A stretch of 64,000 nt of DNA from Burkholderia sp. Ax-1719 (GCF_011753055.1 NZ_VWWJ01000004.1:401808-465807); one strand, 5' to 3'. Counted from the stretch's first letter, positions 53,318 through 62,741 are shown. The notes: generated by a model from the sequence alone, not told the origin. Numbers and translations are program-made.

Positions 53318-53571
53318 ATCCGCGAGTTATCACCGCCTGGAAAACATGTCATTGGACCGCGCGGCGCGGCTATGGTCGAATTCGATCTCGTGAAGATTGC
53401 ACGCAGATTCCGCGCAGTATAGCGGGCGCTTTTACGTCGGAGTGCCATGTAATTCATATATGGAATGACGTGATTTGAATATTCGAAAAGCCGTATGTGG
53501 AGGCATTGAAATACGTGTCAACGCAACGGCGCCGTCGCTCGTTCAAGGGCGGATTGACTAGCAGGTAATAC

Positions 53572-55854
53572 ATGAAAAGATTGTCGGGGGGAACGCGCGG
53601 GGCGATGGCGCCGCGTGGCAGGGCGCGCACTTTTGTGCGTCCGGTGGGTATGAGTCTGGGCCTGGGATTGAGCTTGATGGCGCTGCATCCGCTGGCCATC
53701 GCGGCTGAACAGGCCGCAATCGCAGCAGCGGCGGATGCGGCATCGGCAACAGCCACGACAGCGAACGACGCACAGGTCTTGCCGACCGTCACCGTCAACG
53801 GCGCAAACAACAACGGCTGGCGCGCCCGCACGGCATCGGTGGGCGGTTATGAAAACGCGCCGCTGCGCGATACGCCCGCGTCGATCACCGTCGTCACGCG
53901 CGCGCAACTCGACGACCAGCAGGCCAAACGCCTGAGCGATGTGGTTCGCAACGACGCATCGGTCAATAACGACTACGCGCCAGTCGGCTACTACGAGGGC
54001 TTTTCGATTCGCGGTTTCGCGCTCGATCCGGCCAGCGCGTATCGTCTCGACGGGCTCACGCTCTCCGGTGAGCAGAACGTCGCGCTGGAAAACAAGGAGC
54101 GCGTGGAGATTCTCAAGGGTCTCGCGGGCATCGACAGCGGCGTGATCGCGCCAGGCGGCGTGGTGAACTACGTGAGCAAGCGTCCAGAAAATGTGGCGAG
54201 CGTCACGGCAGGCGTGGACAGCCGTGGCTCGACTTCGGCGGCGGTGGATCTGGGGCGGCGCTTCGGCCCCGACGATCAGTTCGGGCTGCGCGTGAATGCC
54301 GCCAAAGAGAACATGCACTCGTATATCGACGGCACCAATGGACGCCGCAGCTTCGGCTCGATTGCGGCGGACTGGAACATCAACCCGCAGGCCAGCCTGC
54401 AACTGAACGCGGAATTCCAGCAATGGATCCAGCGCTCGGCGTCGGGCTACCAGTTGCTGGGCGGCACGGTGGTGCCGTCGTCGGTATCGTCGTCGAAACT
54501 GCTGGGCGCGCAGTCGTGGGCCAAGCCCGTGACGACGGACGCGCTCAACATCAATGGCCGCTTCGACTACGCCTTCAACGACAGCTGGCGTGCCTACGTC
54601 ACGGCGGGACGCAGCCGCACGATGATCGACGATAACGTCGCCTTCGTGTACGGCTGCTATTACGCGGCCAGCTGTAGCGCGGGCACGACCTCGCCGTATT
54701 TCTTCGGCGCGAACGGCGATTACGACGTCTACGACTACCGCAGCCCCGGCGAATATCGCCGCAACGACGAAATGCGCGCCGCCGTCGACGGCAAGTTCAC
54801 CACGGGCGCGCTGCGTCACGACGTGCTGTTCGGCACCAGCGCACTGCACCGCGTTGTGCATCTGTCTGATGCGGTCTATGACTACGTGGGCAGCGAAAAC
54901 ATCTACGGTCCGGACGAAGACTTCTCGCCGTCGCCCAATTCGCCGAGCGTGTCGTATCCGCAACTCGACGCGTGGCAATACTCGCTGTTCGCCAGCGATC
55001 GCGTGAGCCTGGGCGAGCACTGGCAGGTGCTCGCGGGCGGTCGCGCCGTGTTCCTGCGCCAGAAGGCGTGGACCAGCCAGGACGGCCCGGAGACCGGCAC
55101 CGATAAATCCGCGCTGCTGCCGCAGATTGCGCTGGTGTACAAGCCGGTCGCGCCGCTATCGATTTACGCGTCGTACAGCAAGGATCTGTCGCTGGGCGAT
55201 CAGGCGCCGGTTCGGGCGAGCAACGCCTATTCGTTCCTGCCGCCGGTGGAGTCGCATCAGTACGAGATCGGCGCGAAATACGACTGGGCGAATCGGCTGA
55301 GCCTCACGGCCGCGGTGTTTTCGATCACGAAGCCGTTCGAATATGCGCAGCCAGACGCGTCCGAATCGGGCTATACCTTCGTGCAGCGCGGCACGGAGCG
55401 GCATGACGGGATCGAACTTTCGGCGGCCGGGCGCGTGAGCGAGCGGGTGACGCTAACGGCCAGCGTCGCGGCGATCCGCGCGCGCGCCTACGATTCAGGC
55501 ACGCCCGCTTACGAGGGCCATCAGGTCATCAACGTACCGGCGCTGCACGCGGCGCTCAACGCCGACTGGGCGGTGCCGGGCCTCGCCGGCTTCGATCTGC
55601 TGGGCGGCCTCGAATACAGTTCGAGCCGCAACGCCAACGAAGAAGGCACGGCGCGCGTGCCGGGCTGGATCGTGGTCAACGCGGGCGCGCGCTACACGAC
55701 GAAGATCGCCGGTCATCGCACGGTGGTGCGCCTGTGGGTCGACAACCTCTTCAACCGTTATTACTGGCGCGATGCGGGCGAGCAGCAGGGCGACGCCTAT
55801 CTGTTCCTGGGCGCGCCGCGCACGGCGCGCCTGTCCGTGACTTACGACTTCTGA
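53572..55854 (+). CDS. TonB-dependent outer-membrane receptor
   Basis: A 760-aa receptor. The signal sequence is long (VGMSLGLGLSLMALHPLAIA-A at about residues 23-43). A TonB box-like PTVTVNG near residue 65 is followed by the plug domain (ENAPLRDTPASITVVTRAQL; KERVEILKGLAG; PGGVVNYVSKRP) and a 22-strand barrel ending in aromatic Phe (LSVTYDF). The siderophore-receptor subfamily is suggested by the plug, but the operon partners (binding protein, PnuC-type permease, kinase) point to a vitamin-like ligand. A weak ribosome site (AGGTAATAC) precedes ATG 53572. No TPP or cobalamin riboswitch was recognised upstream. Confidence 0.9.
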   Translation: MKRLSGGTRGAMAPRGRARTFVRPVGMSLGLGLSLMALHPLAIAAEQAAIAAAADAASATATTANDAQVLPTVTVNGANNNGWRARTASVGGYENAPLRDTPASITVVTRAQLDDQQAKRLSDVVRNDASVNNDYAPVGYYEGFSIRGFALDPASAYRLDGLTLSGEQNVALENKERVEILKGLAGIDSGVIAPGGVVNYVSKRPENVASVTAGVDSRGSTSAAVDLGRRFGPDDQFGLRVNAAKENMHSYIDGTNGRRSFGSIAADWNINPQASLQLNAEFQQWIQRSASGYQLLGGTVVPSSVSSSKLLGAQSWAKPVTTDALNINGRFDYAFNDSWRAYVTAGRSRTMIDDNVAFVYGCYYAASCSAGTTSPYFFGANGDYDVYDYRSPGEYRRNDEMRAAVDGKFTTGALRHDVLFGTSALHRVVHLSDAVYDYVGSENIYGPDEDFSPSPNSPSVSYPQLDAWQYSLFASDRVSLGEHWQVLAGGRAVFLRQKAWTSQDGPETGTDKSALLPQIALVYKPVAPLSIYASYSKDLSLGDQAPVRASNAYSFLPPVESHQYEIGAKYDWANRLSLTAAVFSITKPFEYAQPDASESGYTFVQRGTERHDGIELSAAGRVSERVTLTASVAAIRARAYDSGTPAYEGHQVINVPALHAALNADWAVPGLAGFDLLGGLEYSSSRNANEEGTARVPGWIVVNAGARYTTKIAGHRTVVRLWVDNLFNRYYWRDAGEQQGDAYLFLGAPRTARLSVTYDF

Positions 55855-55877
55855 ACGCATCTGCGGAGAACCTTGGC

Positions 55878-56801
55878 ATGACCCGTATCACCCTGATGCT
55901 CGAATACTTTCACCCGTGGACCAACGCCGCGGGCTTCTATGTCGCGCGCGACGAAGGCTGGTTCGCCGAAGCGGGACTCGACGTGGAGATCGTCGTGCCC
56001 GATCCGGCGCGCGGCGACGCGCTCGCGCATCTCGCACGCCACGAGGTGGACTTTGGCGTGTTTCCCAGCAACCGCCTGTTCGTGCAGCGCGAGGCGGGGC
56101 GTCCGCTGGTCGGCATTGCGGCGGTCAATCATCGCGCGCTGGAAACGATCCAGACCGTGGCGGCGACCGGCATCGCGCGTCCGCGCGATCTGGCGGGCCG
56201 CCGCCTGGCGCTGAACCCCACGCCGCGCGGGCTGGCGATGGTGCGTCACCTCGTGGCGCACGACGGCGGCGATCCCGACGCCGTCACCATCGTCGATAGC
56301 GGCGCGCGCGAGCTTGCGCCGGAAAGCTTTGTCGATGGCGAGGCCGATGCCTCGTTCGGCAGCTACTGGGCGTGGGACACGCTGCTGCAAACCGGCGTGC
56401 CTGACGATCAGCGCCTTATCTGGCCGGTCGATGAAATCGGCGCACCCGCTTACCATAGCTATCTGCTCGGCGCGCACGAGGACACGCTGGAGACGCGCGG
56501 CGAGATCGTGCGCGGCTTCCTGGCGGCCGCACGACGCGGCTATCTGGCAGTGGCGCAAGCGCCCGAGCGCGCGCTGCCGTCGCTGGAGCGCGTGATTCCG
56601 TACTTCCCGCGTTCGCTGCTGGCGCGCTCGCTGCCGCTGATCGCCTCGACCTGGACGCACGAAGGCGAGTGGGGCGTGCAGCGCGACGCATTGCTGCGTC
56701 CCTACGCGCAGTGGCTCAGCCAGCACGGCGTGCTGCGCGATGCCTCGCAGAGCGCGCACGCGTTCACGAATGCGTTTCTGCCTGACGACGCCGCCCGATA
56801 A
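55878..56801 (+). CDS. NMT1/THI5-like substrate-binding protein without signal peptide
   Basis: A 307-aa protein of the THI5/NMT1 (SsuA/ThiY) periplasmic-binding fold: YFHPWTNAAGFYVARDEGWF, LDVEIVVPDPARG, EVDFGVFPSNRLFVQREAG. It starts at once with the fold at ATG 55878 (GGAGA ten bases upstream). No signal peptide is present, so it is cytosolic or acts as an enzyme, unlike ABC-type relatives. It has no cysteines, so the CCCFC motif of eukaryotic Thi5 pyrimidine synthases is absent. It follows the TonB receptor by 23 bases. Confidence 0.82.
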   Translation: MTRITLMLEYFHPWTNAAGFYVARDEGWFAEAGLDVEIVVPDPARGDALAHLARHEVDFGVFPSNRLFVQREAGRPLVGIAAVNHRALETIQTVAATGIARPRDLAGRRLALNPTPRGLAMVRHLVAHDGGDPDAVTIVDSGARELAPESFVDGEADASFGSYWAWDTLLQTGVPDDQRLIWPVDEIGAPAYHSYLLGAHEDTLETRGEIVRGFLAAARRGYLAVAQAPERALPSLERVIPYFPRSLLARSLPLIASTWTHEGEWGVQRDALLRPYAQWLSQHGVLRDASQSAHAFTNAFLPDDAAR

Positions 56802-56830
56802 ACTCACGCCACGGATCTCTTCTACCTGAC

Positions 56831-57454
56831 ATGTCTCCACTCGAAATCGTCGGCGTGATCGTCAGCGCCCTTGCGATCTGGCTCACGGCGCGCCGCAAGA
56901 TGCTGTGCTGGCCGGTTGGGCTGGCCTCGGTTGCGCTCTACGGCTGGATCTTCTTCGACGCGAAACTCTATTCCGATGCGCTGTTGCAGGGCGCGTTCGC
57001 CGTGCTCCAGATCTACGGATGGCAGCGCTGGTACGCGCAACGGCGCGGGCCGCAGCCGGGTAGCGAAGATGCACAGCCCGTCGTGCCCGTCGGCAACGTG
57101 CCGTTCGCGCGCATCGTGCCGGATCTGCTCGCGGCGGTGGTGCTGAGCGTGCTGCTCGGCGCGGCCATGGCGCATTTCACCGATGCCGCGCTGCCCTGGG
57201 TCGACGCCTCGCTCACCGCCTTCAGCCTCGTCGCGCAATACTGGACCGGGCGGCGCTATGTCGCCTCCTGGACGCTGTGGATCGTGGTCGATGTGATCTA
57301 CGTCGGCATGTTCGTGTTCAAGGGGCTGTACCTCACCTCGGGCCTGTATGCCGTGTTCCTGGTGCTCGCGGCGCTCGGCTGGCGCGACTGGTCGCGCGCG
57401 CTGCGCGCGTCCGCTGCGGATGCGTCTTACGCTGCTTCGGAGAACCGCGTCTGA
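56831..57454 (+). CDS. pnuC: PnuC-type vitamin transporter (nicotinamide riboside/thiamine family)
   Basis: A 207-aa protein with about seven hydrophobic segments. The family signature spans WPVGLASVALYGWIFFDAKLY and SDALLQGAFAVLQIYGWQRW, plus SWTLWIVVDVIYVGMFVFKG. PnuC proteins are facilitators whose ligand (nicotinamide riboside, thiamine, riboflavin or deoxynucleoside) is trapped by phosphorylation. A kinase-like gene follows with a one-base overlap (TGATG), supporting that mechanism. The ligand cannot be decided from the sequence. Confidence 0.87.
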   Translation: MSPLEIVGVIVSALAIWLTARRKMLCWPVGLASVALYGWIFFDAKLYSDALLQGAFAVLQIYGWQRWYAQRRGPQPGSEDAQPVVPVGNVPFARIVPDLLAAVVLSVLLGAAMAHFTDAALPWVDASLTAFSLVAQYWTGRRYVASWTLWIVVDVIYVGMFVFKGLYLTSGLYAVFLVLAALGWRDWSRALRASAADASYAASENRV

Positions 57455-58641
57455 TGACCCATGAAGCGATTCAGCCTATGAATCACGACACCTCGCACGC
57501 CGCGCCGCAATTCACCGTCGATGGCGAGAAAGCCGAGCGCGACTGGCCGCTCATCACACGCGACGAGGTCGAGCGCCTGCTGGCGGACTATGCGGGTCTC
57601 GCGCCGCTCGCGAAGATCGCCTGGCACAGCCCACGGCCGTTTTCGTCGGCGGTGCTCGCGCATACGCTCGATGGCCGCGCGTGGTTCGTCAAGCGCCATC
57701 ACGCCCGCCTTCGCAGCGCGGCGGGACTGGTCGAAGAACACGCGTTCATCGCCCATTTGCGCAGCCGCGGCCTGCCGGTCGCCGATGTGCTTGCGGATCG
57801 CACGGGACGCACGGCCATCACGCGCGACGACTGGACCTGGGAGGTCCACGCCGCCGCGCCCGGGATGGACGCCTATCGCGGCGTGATGTCGTGGAAGCCG
57901 TTCTTCCATGCGAGCCATGCCTGGTCGGCGGGACGTACGCTCGCGCGTCTGCATCTGGCTGCGGCGGACTATGACGCGCCTGCGCGCACCTTGCAGCCGT
58001 TGTTGTCGAGCTTTCGTGTGATTGGCTCGCCCTCGCTCGAACCGGCGCTGGAGCAGTGGGTGCAGGCCCAGCCGGGGCTTGCGCGCTCGCTGGCAAAGCA
58101 CGACTGGCGCGCCGATATCGCCGACGTCATCGCCCCCGCGCACGCGCGGCTCGCGCCCTTGTTGCCCGCGTTGCGCCCGCTCTGGACCCACGGCGACTGG
58201 CACGCCTCGAACCTGCTGTGGACCGACGCTACGCCCGGCGCACAGGTGCGTGCCGTGCTCGACTTCGGTTTGGCGGATCGCACCTGCGCGGTTTACGACC
58301 TGGCGCTCGCCATCGAACGCAACGCCATCGACTGGCTGGCGGCCCCAGCGGCCTGCACGGTGGAGTACGAGCACATTGCCGCGCTGCTTGACGGCTACGA
58401 ATCGCTCGCGCCCTTGAGCGACGCCGAATACGAAGCGTTGATCGCGCTGCTGCCGATCGTGCATACGGAATTCGCGCTGCTCGAAGTCGAATATTTCGAC
58501 GATATTCTGGGCGACGAAACCGGCGTTATAGCGGCCTACGACGGCTATCTGCTGGGCCACGCGCGCTGGTTCGCGCAGGATGACGGGCAACGACTGCTGG
58601 CGTGGCTGCGCGCGCGCCGCCGCATGGAGGGCAAGGCATGA
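57454..58641 (+). CDS. Phosphotransferase (APH/choline-kinase-like), candidate vitamin kinase
   Basis: A 395-aa kinase-like protein. Catalytic loop HGDWHASNLLW (about residue 249) and metal-binding DFGLADR (about 271) match the aminoglycoside/choline kinase family; the ATP-binding Lys lies in RAWFVKRHHARL near residue 75. Start ATG 57454 overlaps the PnuC stop by one base, so the two are coupled. In this setting it most likely phosphorylates the compound imported by PnuC, as ThiK or similar kinases do. Homoserine- or thiamine-kinase activity cannot be told apart by eye. Confidence 0.8.
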   Translation: MTHEAIQPMNHDTSHAAPQFTVDGEKAERDWPLITRDEVERLLADYAGLAPLAKIAWHSPRPFSSAVLAHTLDGRAWFVKRHHARLRSAAGLVEEHAFIAHLRSRGLPVADVLADRTGRTAITRDDWTWEVHAAAPGMDAYRGVMSWKPFFHASHAWSAGRTLARLHLAAADYDAPARTLQPLLSSFRVIGSPSLEPALEQWVQAQPGLARSLAKHDWRADIADVIAPAHARLAPLLPALRPLWTHGDWHASNLLWTDATPGAQVRAVLDFGLADRTCAVYDLALAIERNAIDWLAAPAACTVEYEHIAALLDGYESLAPLSDAEYEALIALLPIVHTEFALLEVEYFDDILGDETGVIAAYDGYLLGHARWFAQDDGQRLLAWLRARRRMEGKA

Positions 58642-59534
58642 GCGATCAACATCCTGATGACGCGGCCCGCCGCGCCCGTATCCTGATCGAAGCGACGGAG
58701 CTGGCGGAGCGTCTGGGCGAGCCTGGCCTCGTCGTGCTCGATGCGCAGGTGGAATTGCCTTCCCCGCGTTTCGACGGCGATTATCGGGTCGCAAGCGGTT
58801 ACGACGGCTGGCTCGCGCAGCGCGTGCCGGGTGCGCGTCATGCCGATCTCACCGCGGCCCTTGCCGCGCCGCACGAGACGCTCTCGTTCATGCGCCCGAC
58901 GCCTCAAGCGCTCGCGCAAGGGCTTGCGGCGCTGGGCGTCGGACCGGCCTCGCGGGTCGCGATCTACGACCGCAGCGATGGATTCTGGGCCGCACGGCTC
59001 TGGTGGATGCTGCGCTGGATCGGCATCGACGCCCGTGTGCTCGACGGCGGCTGGCGTGCGTGGCGCGAGGCCGATCTGCCCGTCGAGAGCGGGCTGCCGC
59101 ACGCAACGCACGCCGCTGTGCGCTTTGAGGCGCACGCTCGCCCAGGCATGTGGACCGATCGCGCCGATGTTGAAGCCATCGTCGCGGGACGCACACGCGC
59201 CACGCTCGTTTGCGCGCTTTCAGCTGATATGTTCACGGGCAAAGCGGCGAGCCGCTATGCCCGGCGCGGGCATATTCCCGGCAGTGTGAATCTGCCTGCG
59301 CGCAAGCTGTTCGACGCCAGCGGGCGTTATGCGTCGATACCGGCGCTGCGCGAAGCGCTTGGCGCGCTCGCATCGGAAGAATCGGTGTGCGTCTACTGCG
59401 GCGGCGGTATTTCCGCGGCGGTGGATGCGCTTGCACTCACGCTGGCGGGCCACGACGCCGTTTCGATCTACGACGGCTCCTTGCAGGAATGGGCCGCCGA
59501 TCCCGCTTTACCGATGGCCACGGCGGCAACGTAA
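58638..59534 (+). CDS. Two-domain rhodanese (sulfurtransferase)
   Basis: A 298-aa thiosulfate/3-mercaptopyruvate sulfurtransferase-like protein. The N-terminal inactive rhodanese domain (about 20-150: LVVLDAQVELPSPRFDGDYR) is followed by the C-terminal active domain with catalytic Cys in SVCVYCGGGISAA (about residue 255). GRYASIPALREALG and RRGHIPGSVNLPARKLFD are typical. ATGA overlap with the kinase gene. The CGGGIS loop differs from the CGSGVTA of classic mercaptopyruvate enzymes, so the donor is uncertain. Confidence 0.87.
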   Translation: MSDQHPDDAARRARILIEATELAERLGEPGLVVLDAQVELPSPRFDGDYRVASGYDGWLAQRVPGARHADLTAALAAPHETLSFMRPTPQALAQGLAALGVGPASRVAIYDRSDGFWAARLWWMLRWIGIDARVLDGGWRAWREADLPVESGLPHATHAAVRFEAHARPGMWTDRADVEAIVAGRTRATLVCALSADMFTGKAASRYARRGHIPGSVNLPARKLFDASGRYASIPALREALGALASEESVCVYCGGGISAAVDALALTLAGHDAVSIYDGSLQEWAADPALPMATAAT

Positions 59535-59637
59535 AGAATCGATCGGCAGACCTGCTAAGCATCGGAGAAATGCTTGGTTGGCTGATCCGCAGGCGCTGAC
59601 TAGATTGGACGATATGCCATCCTGCGAGGACATCGTC

Positions 59638-59823
59638 ATGTCGAATCCCATCGCCCAGCGCCTGTGGAATATCTTCAAGCGCGACCCTGCCGCAGCCGCG
59701 GCGCAACGCCCGGACACCCATGAACAGGCCGAACGCGCCGCGCTCTATGCGAGCCACGGCTATTTCCATTCCAGCTTCACGCCGCTGCTCTTTCCCTTTG
59801 TGCCGGAAATCCCGCTTGAATAA
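59638..59823 (+). CDS. Small hypothetical protein (61 aa)
   Basis: ATG 59638 follows GAGG by eight bases and reads MSNPIAQRLWNIFKRD, then an Ala-rich linker and the end YFHSSFTPLLFPFVPEIPLE. No family recognised. An amphipathic N-terminus and a hydrophobic end suggest a loose membrane or protein partner. It lies 103 bases after the rhodanese and is convergent with the YeeE pair. Confidence 0.5.
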   Translation: MSNPIAQRLWNIFKRDPAAAAAQRPDTHEQAERAALYASHGYFHSSFTPLLFPFVPEIPLE

Positions 59824-59832
59824 GCGCGACGT

Positions 59833-60267
59833 TTATCGTCGGCTTTGCGCGCGTCCGGCCGTCCAGCGATAAAGCCACCAGCCCGCGATCATCGACGGCA
59901 GGAAATAGAGCGCTTCGCTATTCGGATGCGCGAGTAGCGCGATGGCGGGGCCGGGGCAGTAGCCCGCCGCGCCCCAGCCGATTCCAAAGATTGCCGCACC
60001 CGCGATCAGCTTGCCGTCGATCGTTTTGGCGGTCGGCAGGGAAAACTGGTCGGCCAGCACCGGCTTTCTGCGGCGCAGGATGAAATGAAACGCGAGCGTC
60101 GCGAGGGTCACCGCGCCGCCCAGCACGAACAGCAGGCTGCCGTCCCACGCGCCGAGGACGTCGAGAAAACCCAGCACCTTTTGTGGGCGCGTCATGCCCG
60201 AAAGCGCGAGACCGCCGCCAAACAGCAGGCCGCTCGCAAGACTCGCCAGCAGTGTCAGCGCATTCAT
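59833..60267 (-). CDS. YeeE/YedE-type sulfur transporter half (DUF6691)
   Basis: A 144-aa membrane protein with about four helices. The motif GFLDVLGAWDGSLLFVLGGA and the end region GIGWGAAGYCPGPAIALLAH, with its conserved Cys, are the hallmarks of the C-terminal half of YeeE/YedE permeases, which carry thiosulfate or other reduced sulfur. ATG 60267 overlaps the stop of the upstream half by four bases. The two halves work together as a split transporter. Confidence 0.88.
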   Translation of the reverse strand: MNALTLLASLASGLLFGGGLALSGMTRPQKVLGFLDVLGAWDGSLLFVLGGAVTLATLAFHFILRRRKPVLADQFSLPTAKTIDGKLIAGAAIFGIGWGAAGYCPGPAIALLAHPNSEALYFLPSMIAGWWLYRWTAGRAQSRR

Positions 60268-60710
60268 TGCAGTCCCAGTACGTGGCGCACGACGAAGGTC
60301 GTGGCGATTGCTGTGATGAGGAAGACGGCGGTCGCCACTGCCGATCGACGCGAAAAACGGGCCAGTCCGCAGACGCCGTGTCCGCTGGTGCAGCCGTGCG
60401 CGAGCGCGGTGCCATAGCCCGTCAAGAGGCCCGCAGCGATCAGCAGCAGCGGCGGGAAACCCGCACGGGCTTGCGGCGCGAGATCGACGTGGCCGAACAC
60501 GCGCGCCAGCGCGTAGCAGGCGGCGGCGCCCGCCACCAGGCCAAGCAGGAACGCGGCCCGCCAGGCGGATTCGCGGCGCTCGCCCCAGATCAACTGGCGC
60601 GCGATGCCGCTGATGCCGGCGATCCGGCCATTGAGCCAGAGCAGCAGTGAGGCCGACAGGCCGATCAGCAGGCCCCCGGCGAGCGCGCTGTAAGGAGTCA
60701 GATGGGTCAT
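60264..60710 (-). CDS. YeeE/YedE-type sulfur transporter half
   Basis: A 148-aa membrane protein from ATG 60710. The conserved thiosulfate-path motif GTALAHGCTSGHGVCGLARF has both Cys residues and the preceding segments form four helices. An upstream in-frame start exists but adds non-hydrophobic sequence. It is divergent from a rhodanese gene at 60939, so the shared 60711-60938 region probably holds both promoters. Thiosulfate import feeding the rhodanese is the likely role. Confidence 0.88.
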   Translation of the reverse strand: MTHLTPYSALAGGLLIGLSASLLLWLNGRIAGISGIARQLIWGERRESAWRAAFLLGLVAGAAACYALARVFGHVDLAPQARAGFPPLLLIAAGLLTGYGTALAHGCTSGHGVCGLARFSRRSAVATAVFLITAIATTFVVRHVLGLQ

Positions 60711-60938
60711 GTCGATAAAGGGGCGCAAAAGCGATAGCGAATCATACGGCACGTCGCGGAACGCCAACTCATCGAAAGATGCATCGAATCAGGCTGCTCA
60801 TTTAAATAGCAGATTTAGTTGGTTGGAAGCGGCGTCGAGCAATCGCATAGTGGACTCCTGCCGTCTATAGACGGCAAATGAAGTCGGACCGAAGCGTGCC
60901 TTGGGCAACGCGGCGGCTTCGAGAACATGGAGACATCT

Positions 60939-61406
60939 ATGACGGTCGAGATTCTGGAAAAGCCGCTGCATGCGGATCTGGCAGCCGCGCAACAAACGGC
61001 GCAGGCCGCCGGTCTGGCTTACGCGGGCAGCGTGACGCCGCGCCAGGCGTGGAGCCTGCATCAGGCAGGCGAAGCCGTGCTGGTGGACGTGCGCACGGCG
61101 GAAGAACATCGTTTTGTCGGACATGTGCCCGACACGCTGCATGTCGCGTGGGCGACCGGTACGAGCCTCACGCGCAATCCGCGCTTCGTGCGTGAACTCG
61201 AAGCCAAAACGGGCAAGCAAGCCGTGGTGCTGCTGCTGTGCCGCAGCGGCAATCGATCGGCTCAAGCCGCCGAAGCCGCGGCGAAGGCGGGATTTACGCA
61301 CGTGTTCAACGTGAGCGAAGGATTTGAAGGCGAACTGGATGCGTCGGGGCAGCGGGGCAGGCAAAACGGCTGGCGGTTTCACGGCTTGCCGTGGAAGCAG
61401 GACTAA
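60939..61406 (+). CDS. Single-domain rhodanese
   Basis: A 155-aa sulfurtransferase. Catalytic Cys in LLLCRSGNRSAQAAEAA (about residue 102) and a CH2A-like VLVDVRTAEEHRFVGHVPD (about residue 45) are clear. ATG 60939 is six bases after GGAG. It precedes a serine acetyltransferase gene by 89 bases in the same direction and belongs to the sulfur block that ends with the encapsulin. A persulfide produced here could feed cysteine synthesis or the desulfurase cargo. Confidence 0.88.
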   Translation: MTVEILEKPLHADLAAAQQTAQAAGLAYAGSVTPRQAWSLHQAGEAVLVDVRTAEEHRFVGHVPDTLHVAWATGTSLTRNPRFVRELEAKTGKQAVVLLLCRSGNRSAQAAEAAAKAGFTHVFNVSEGFEGELDASGQRGRQNGWRFHGLPWKQD

Positions 61407-61495
61407 GCGGGGCCTGATAAGCCTGCCGACCGCCGCAGGGAACGCGCTGCAACGGGTGTAGCGCGGCCCGGCTTATAAAACGGGGAGTAACGAGC

Positions 61496-62452
61496 GTGAC
61501 TGTGTTTCGTGTGGCGGAAATCGTAGAAGCGCTGCAAACCGTGCGCCAGCAGTGGCGCGAGGTGCAGCAGCGCTCGCTGGAGCCCGGCGGGCGTGAACTG
61601 CCGGCGCGTGAAGCGCTGGCGGAGATCGTGGATACGCTCAAGGGCGTGCTGTTTCCAATGCGGCTCGGGCCGCCCGAACTTCGTCAGGAAAGCGAAAACT
61701 TCTATGTAGGCCACGCGCTCGACGCGGGCCTGCACAAACTGCTGGCCCAGGCGCGGCTGGAATTGCGCTATCGCGCGCGTCGCGACGAGCCCGATCACGA
61801 TGCAATCGACCAGCGCGCCGAAGCGGCGATTCATGCCTTCGCGCAGCGTCTGCCGTCAATACGCGTGCTGCTCGACAGCGACGTGCTGGCGGCTTTTGAT
61901 GGCGATCCAGCGGCGGGCAGCGTCGATGAGGTGCTGCTCTGCTATCCCGGCGTGCTGGCGATGATCCATCATCGCTTCGCGCACGAACTGTATCGGCTGG
62001 GCCTGCCGCTGCTTGCGCGCATTATCTCGGAGCTGGCGCATGCGGCCACCGGCATCGACATTCATCCGGGCGCGCAGATTGGTTCCACCTTCTTTATCGA
62101 TCACGGCACCGGCGTGGTGATTGGCGAAACGGCGGTGATCGGCGAGCGCGTGCGGGTCTATCAGGCAGTCACGCTGGGGGCCAAGCGTTTTCCGCGCGAT
62201 GCAGCGGGCAAGCTGGAAAAAGGCCTTGCGCGCCATCCGATTGTCGAAGACGACGTGGTGATCTATGCGGGCGCAACCATTCTTGGCCGCGTCACGCTGG
62301 GACGCGGCGCGGTGATCGGCGGCAATGTGTGGCTGACCGAAAGCGTGCCGGCCGGCGCGCACATCACTCAGGCCATTTCCCGCAACGAGACGCGACAGCC
62401 TGCCTCCACGCGCATTGCCGAAGGACAGCACGCAGCGGGCATCGCAACATGA
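61496..62452 (+). CDS. cysE: Serine O-acetyltransferase
   Basis: A 318-aa enzyme making O-acetylserine, the acceptor for sulfide in cysteine synthesis. The N-terminal helical domain is followed by the left-handed beta-helix with hexapeptide repeats from about residue 195 (GIDIHPGAQIGSTFFIDHGT, GVVIGETAVIGERVRVYQAV), which carries the catalytic His and Asp. It starts at GTG 61496 after GGGGAG. ATGA overlap with the XRE gene. A serine acetyltransferase next to a family 2A encapsulin is a known recurring arrangement. Confidence 0.92.
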   Translation: MTVFRVAEIVEALQTVRQQWREVQQRSLEPGGRELPAREALAEIVDTLKGVLFPMRLGPPELRQESENFYVGHALDAGLHKLLAQARLELRYRARRDEPDHDAIDQRAEAAIHAFAQRLPSIRVLLDSDVLAAFDGDPAAGSVDEVLLCYPGVLAMIHHRFAHELYRLGLPLLARIISELAHAATGIDIHPGAQIGSTFFIDHGTGVVIGETAVIGERVRVYQAVTLGAKRFPRDAAGKLEKGLARHPIVEDDVVIYAGATILGRVTLGRGAVIGGNVWLTESVPAGAHITQAISRNETRQPASTRIAEGQHAAGIAT

Positions 62453-62703
62453 ATGCCATCGTGCAGGATTTCGGCGTGGCCGTGCGGCGGCTGCGCGAGT
62501 CGCGCGCCTGGTCGCAGGAGCGGCTCGCCGAGCATGCGGGCCTCAATCGCACCTATGTCGGCGAGATCGAACGGGGCACGGTGATCGCCTCCATCGTTAC
62601 CGTCGAGAAAATCGCCCAGGCGCTGGACATGAGTGTCGCCGATCTGCTGGGTGCGCTCGTTGGCAGTGCGTATCTCTCGCCGCGCGCATCACTCAATCTC
62701 TAG
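62449..62703 (+). CDS. XRE family helix-turn-helix regulator
   Basis: An 84-aa single-domain Cro/CI-type regulator: FGVAVRRLRESRAWSQERLA, then EHAGLNRTYVGEIERG and VTVEKIAQALDMSVADLLGA. It overlaps the acetyltransferase stop by four bases (ATGA), so both proteins are made from one message. It is a likely local controller of the sulfur-encapsulin locus. A long inverted repeat follows. Confidence 0.88.
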   Translation: MNAIVQDFGVAVRRLRESRAWSQERLAEHAGLNRTYVGEIERGTVIASIVTVEKIAQALDMSVADLLGALVGSAYLSPRASLNL

Positions 62704-62741
62704 GCTTTCCATCCGCTATAGCTGTGATTTCCGCGCTGATT

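Noticed and set aside
53318..53571. Possible TPP or cobalamin riboswitch before the TonB receptor
   Set aside because: No THI-box core or B12-box sequence was recognised.
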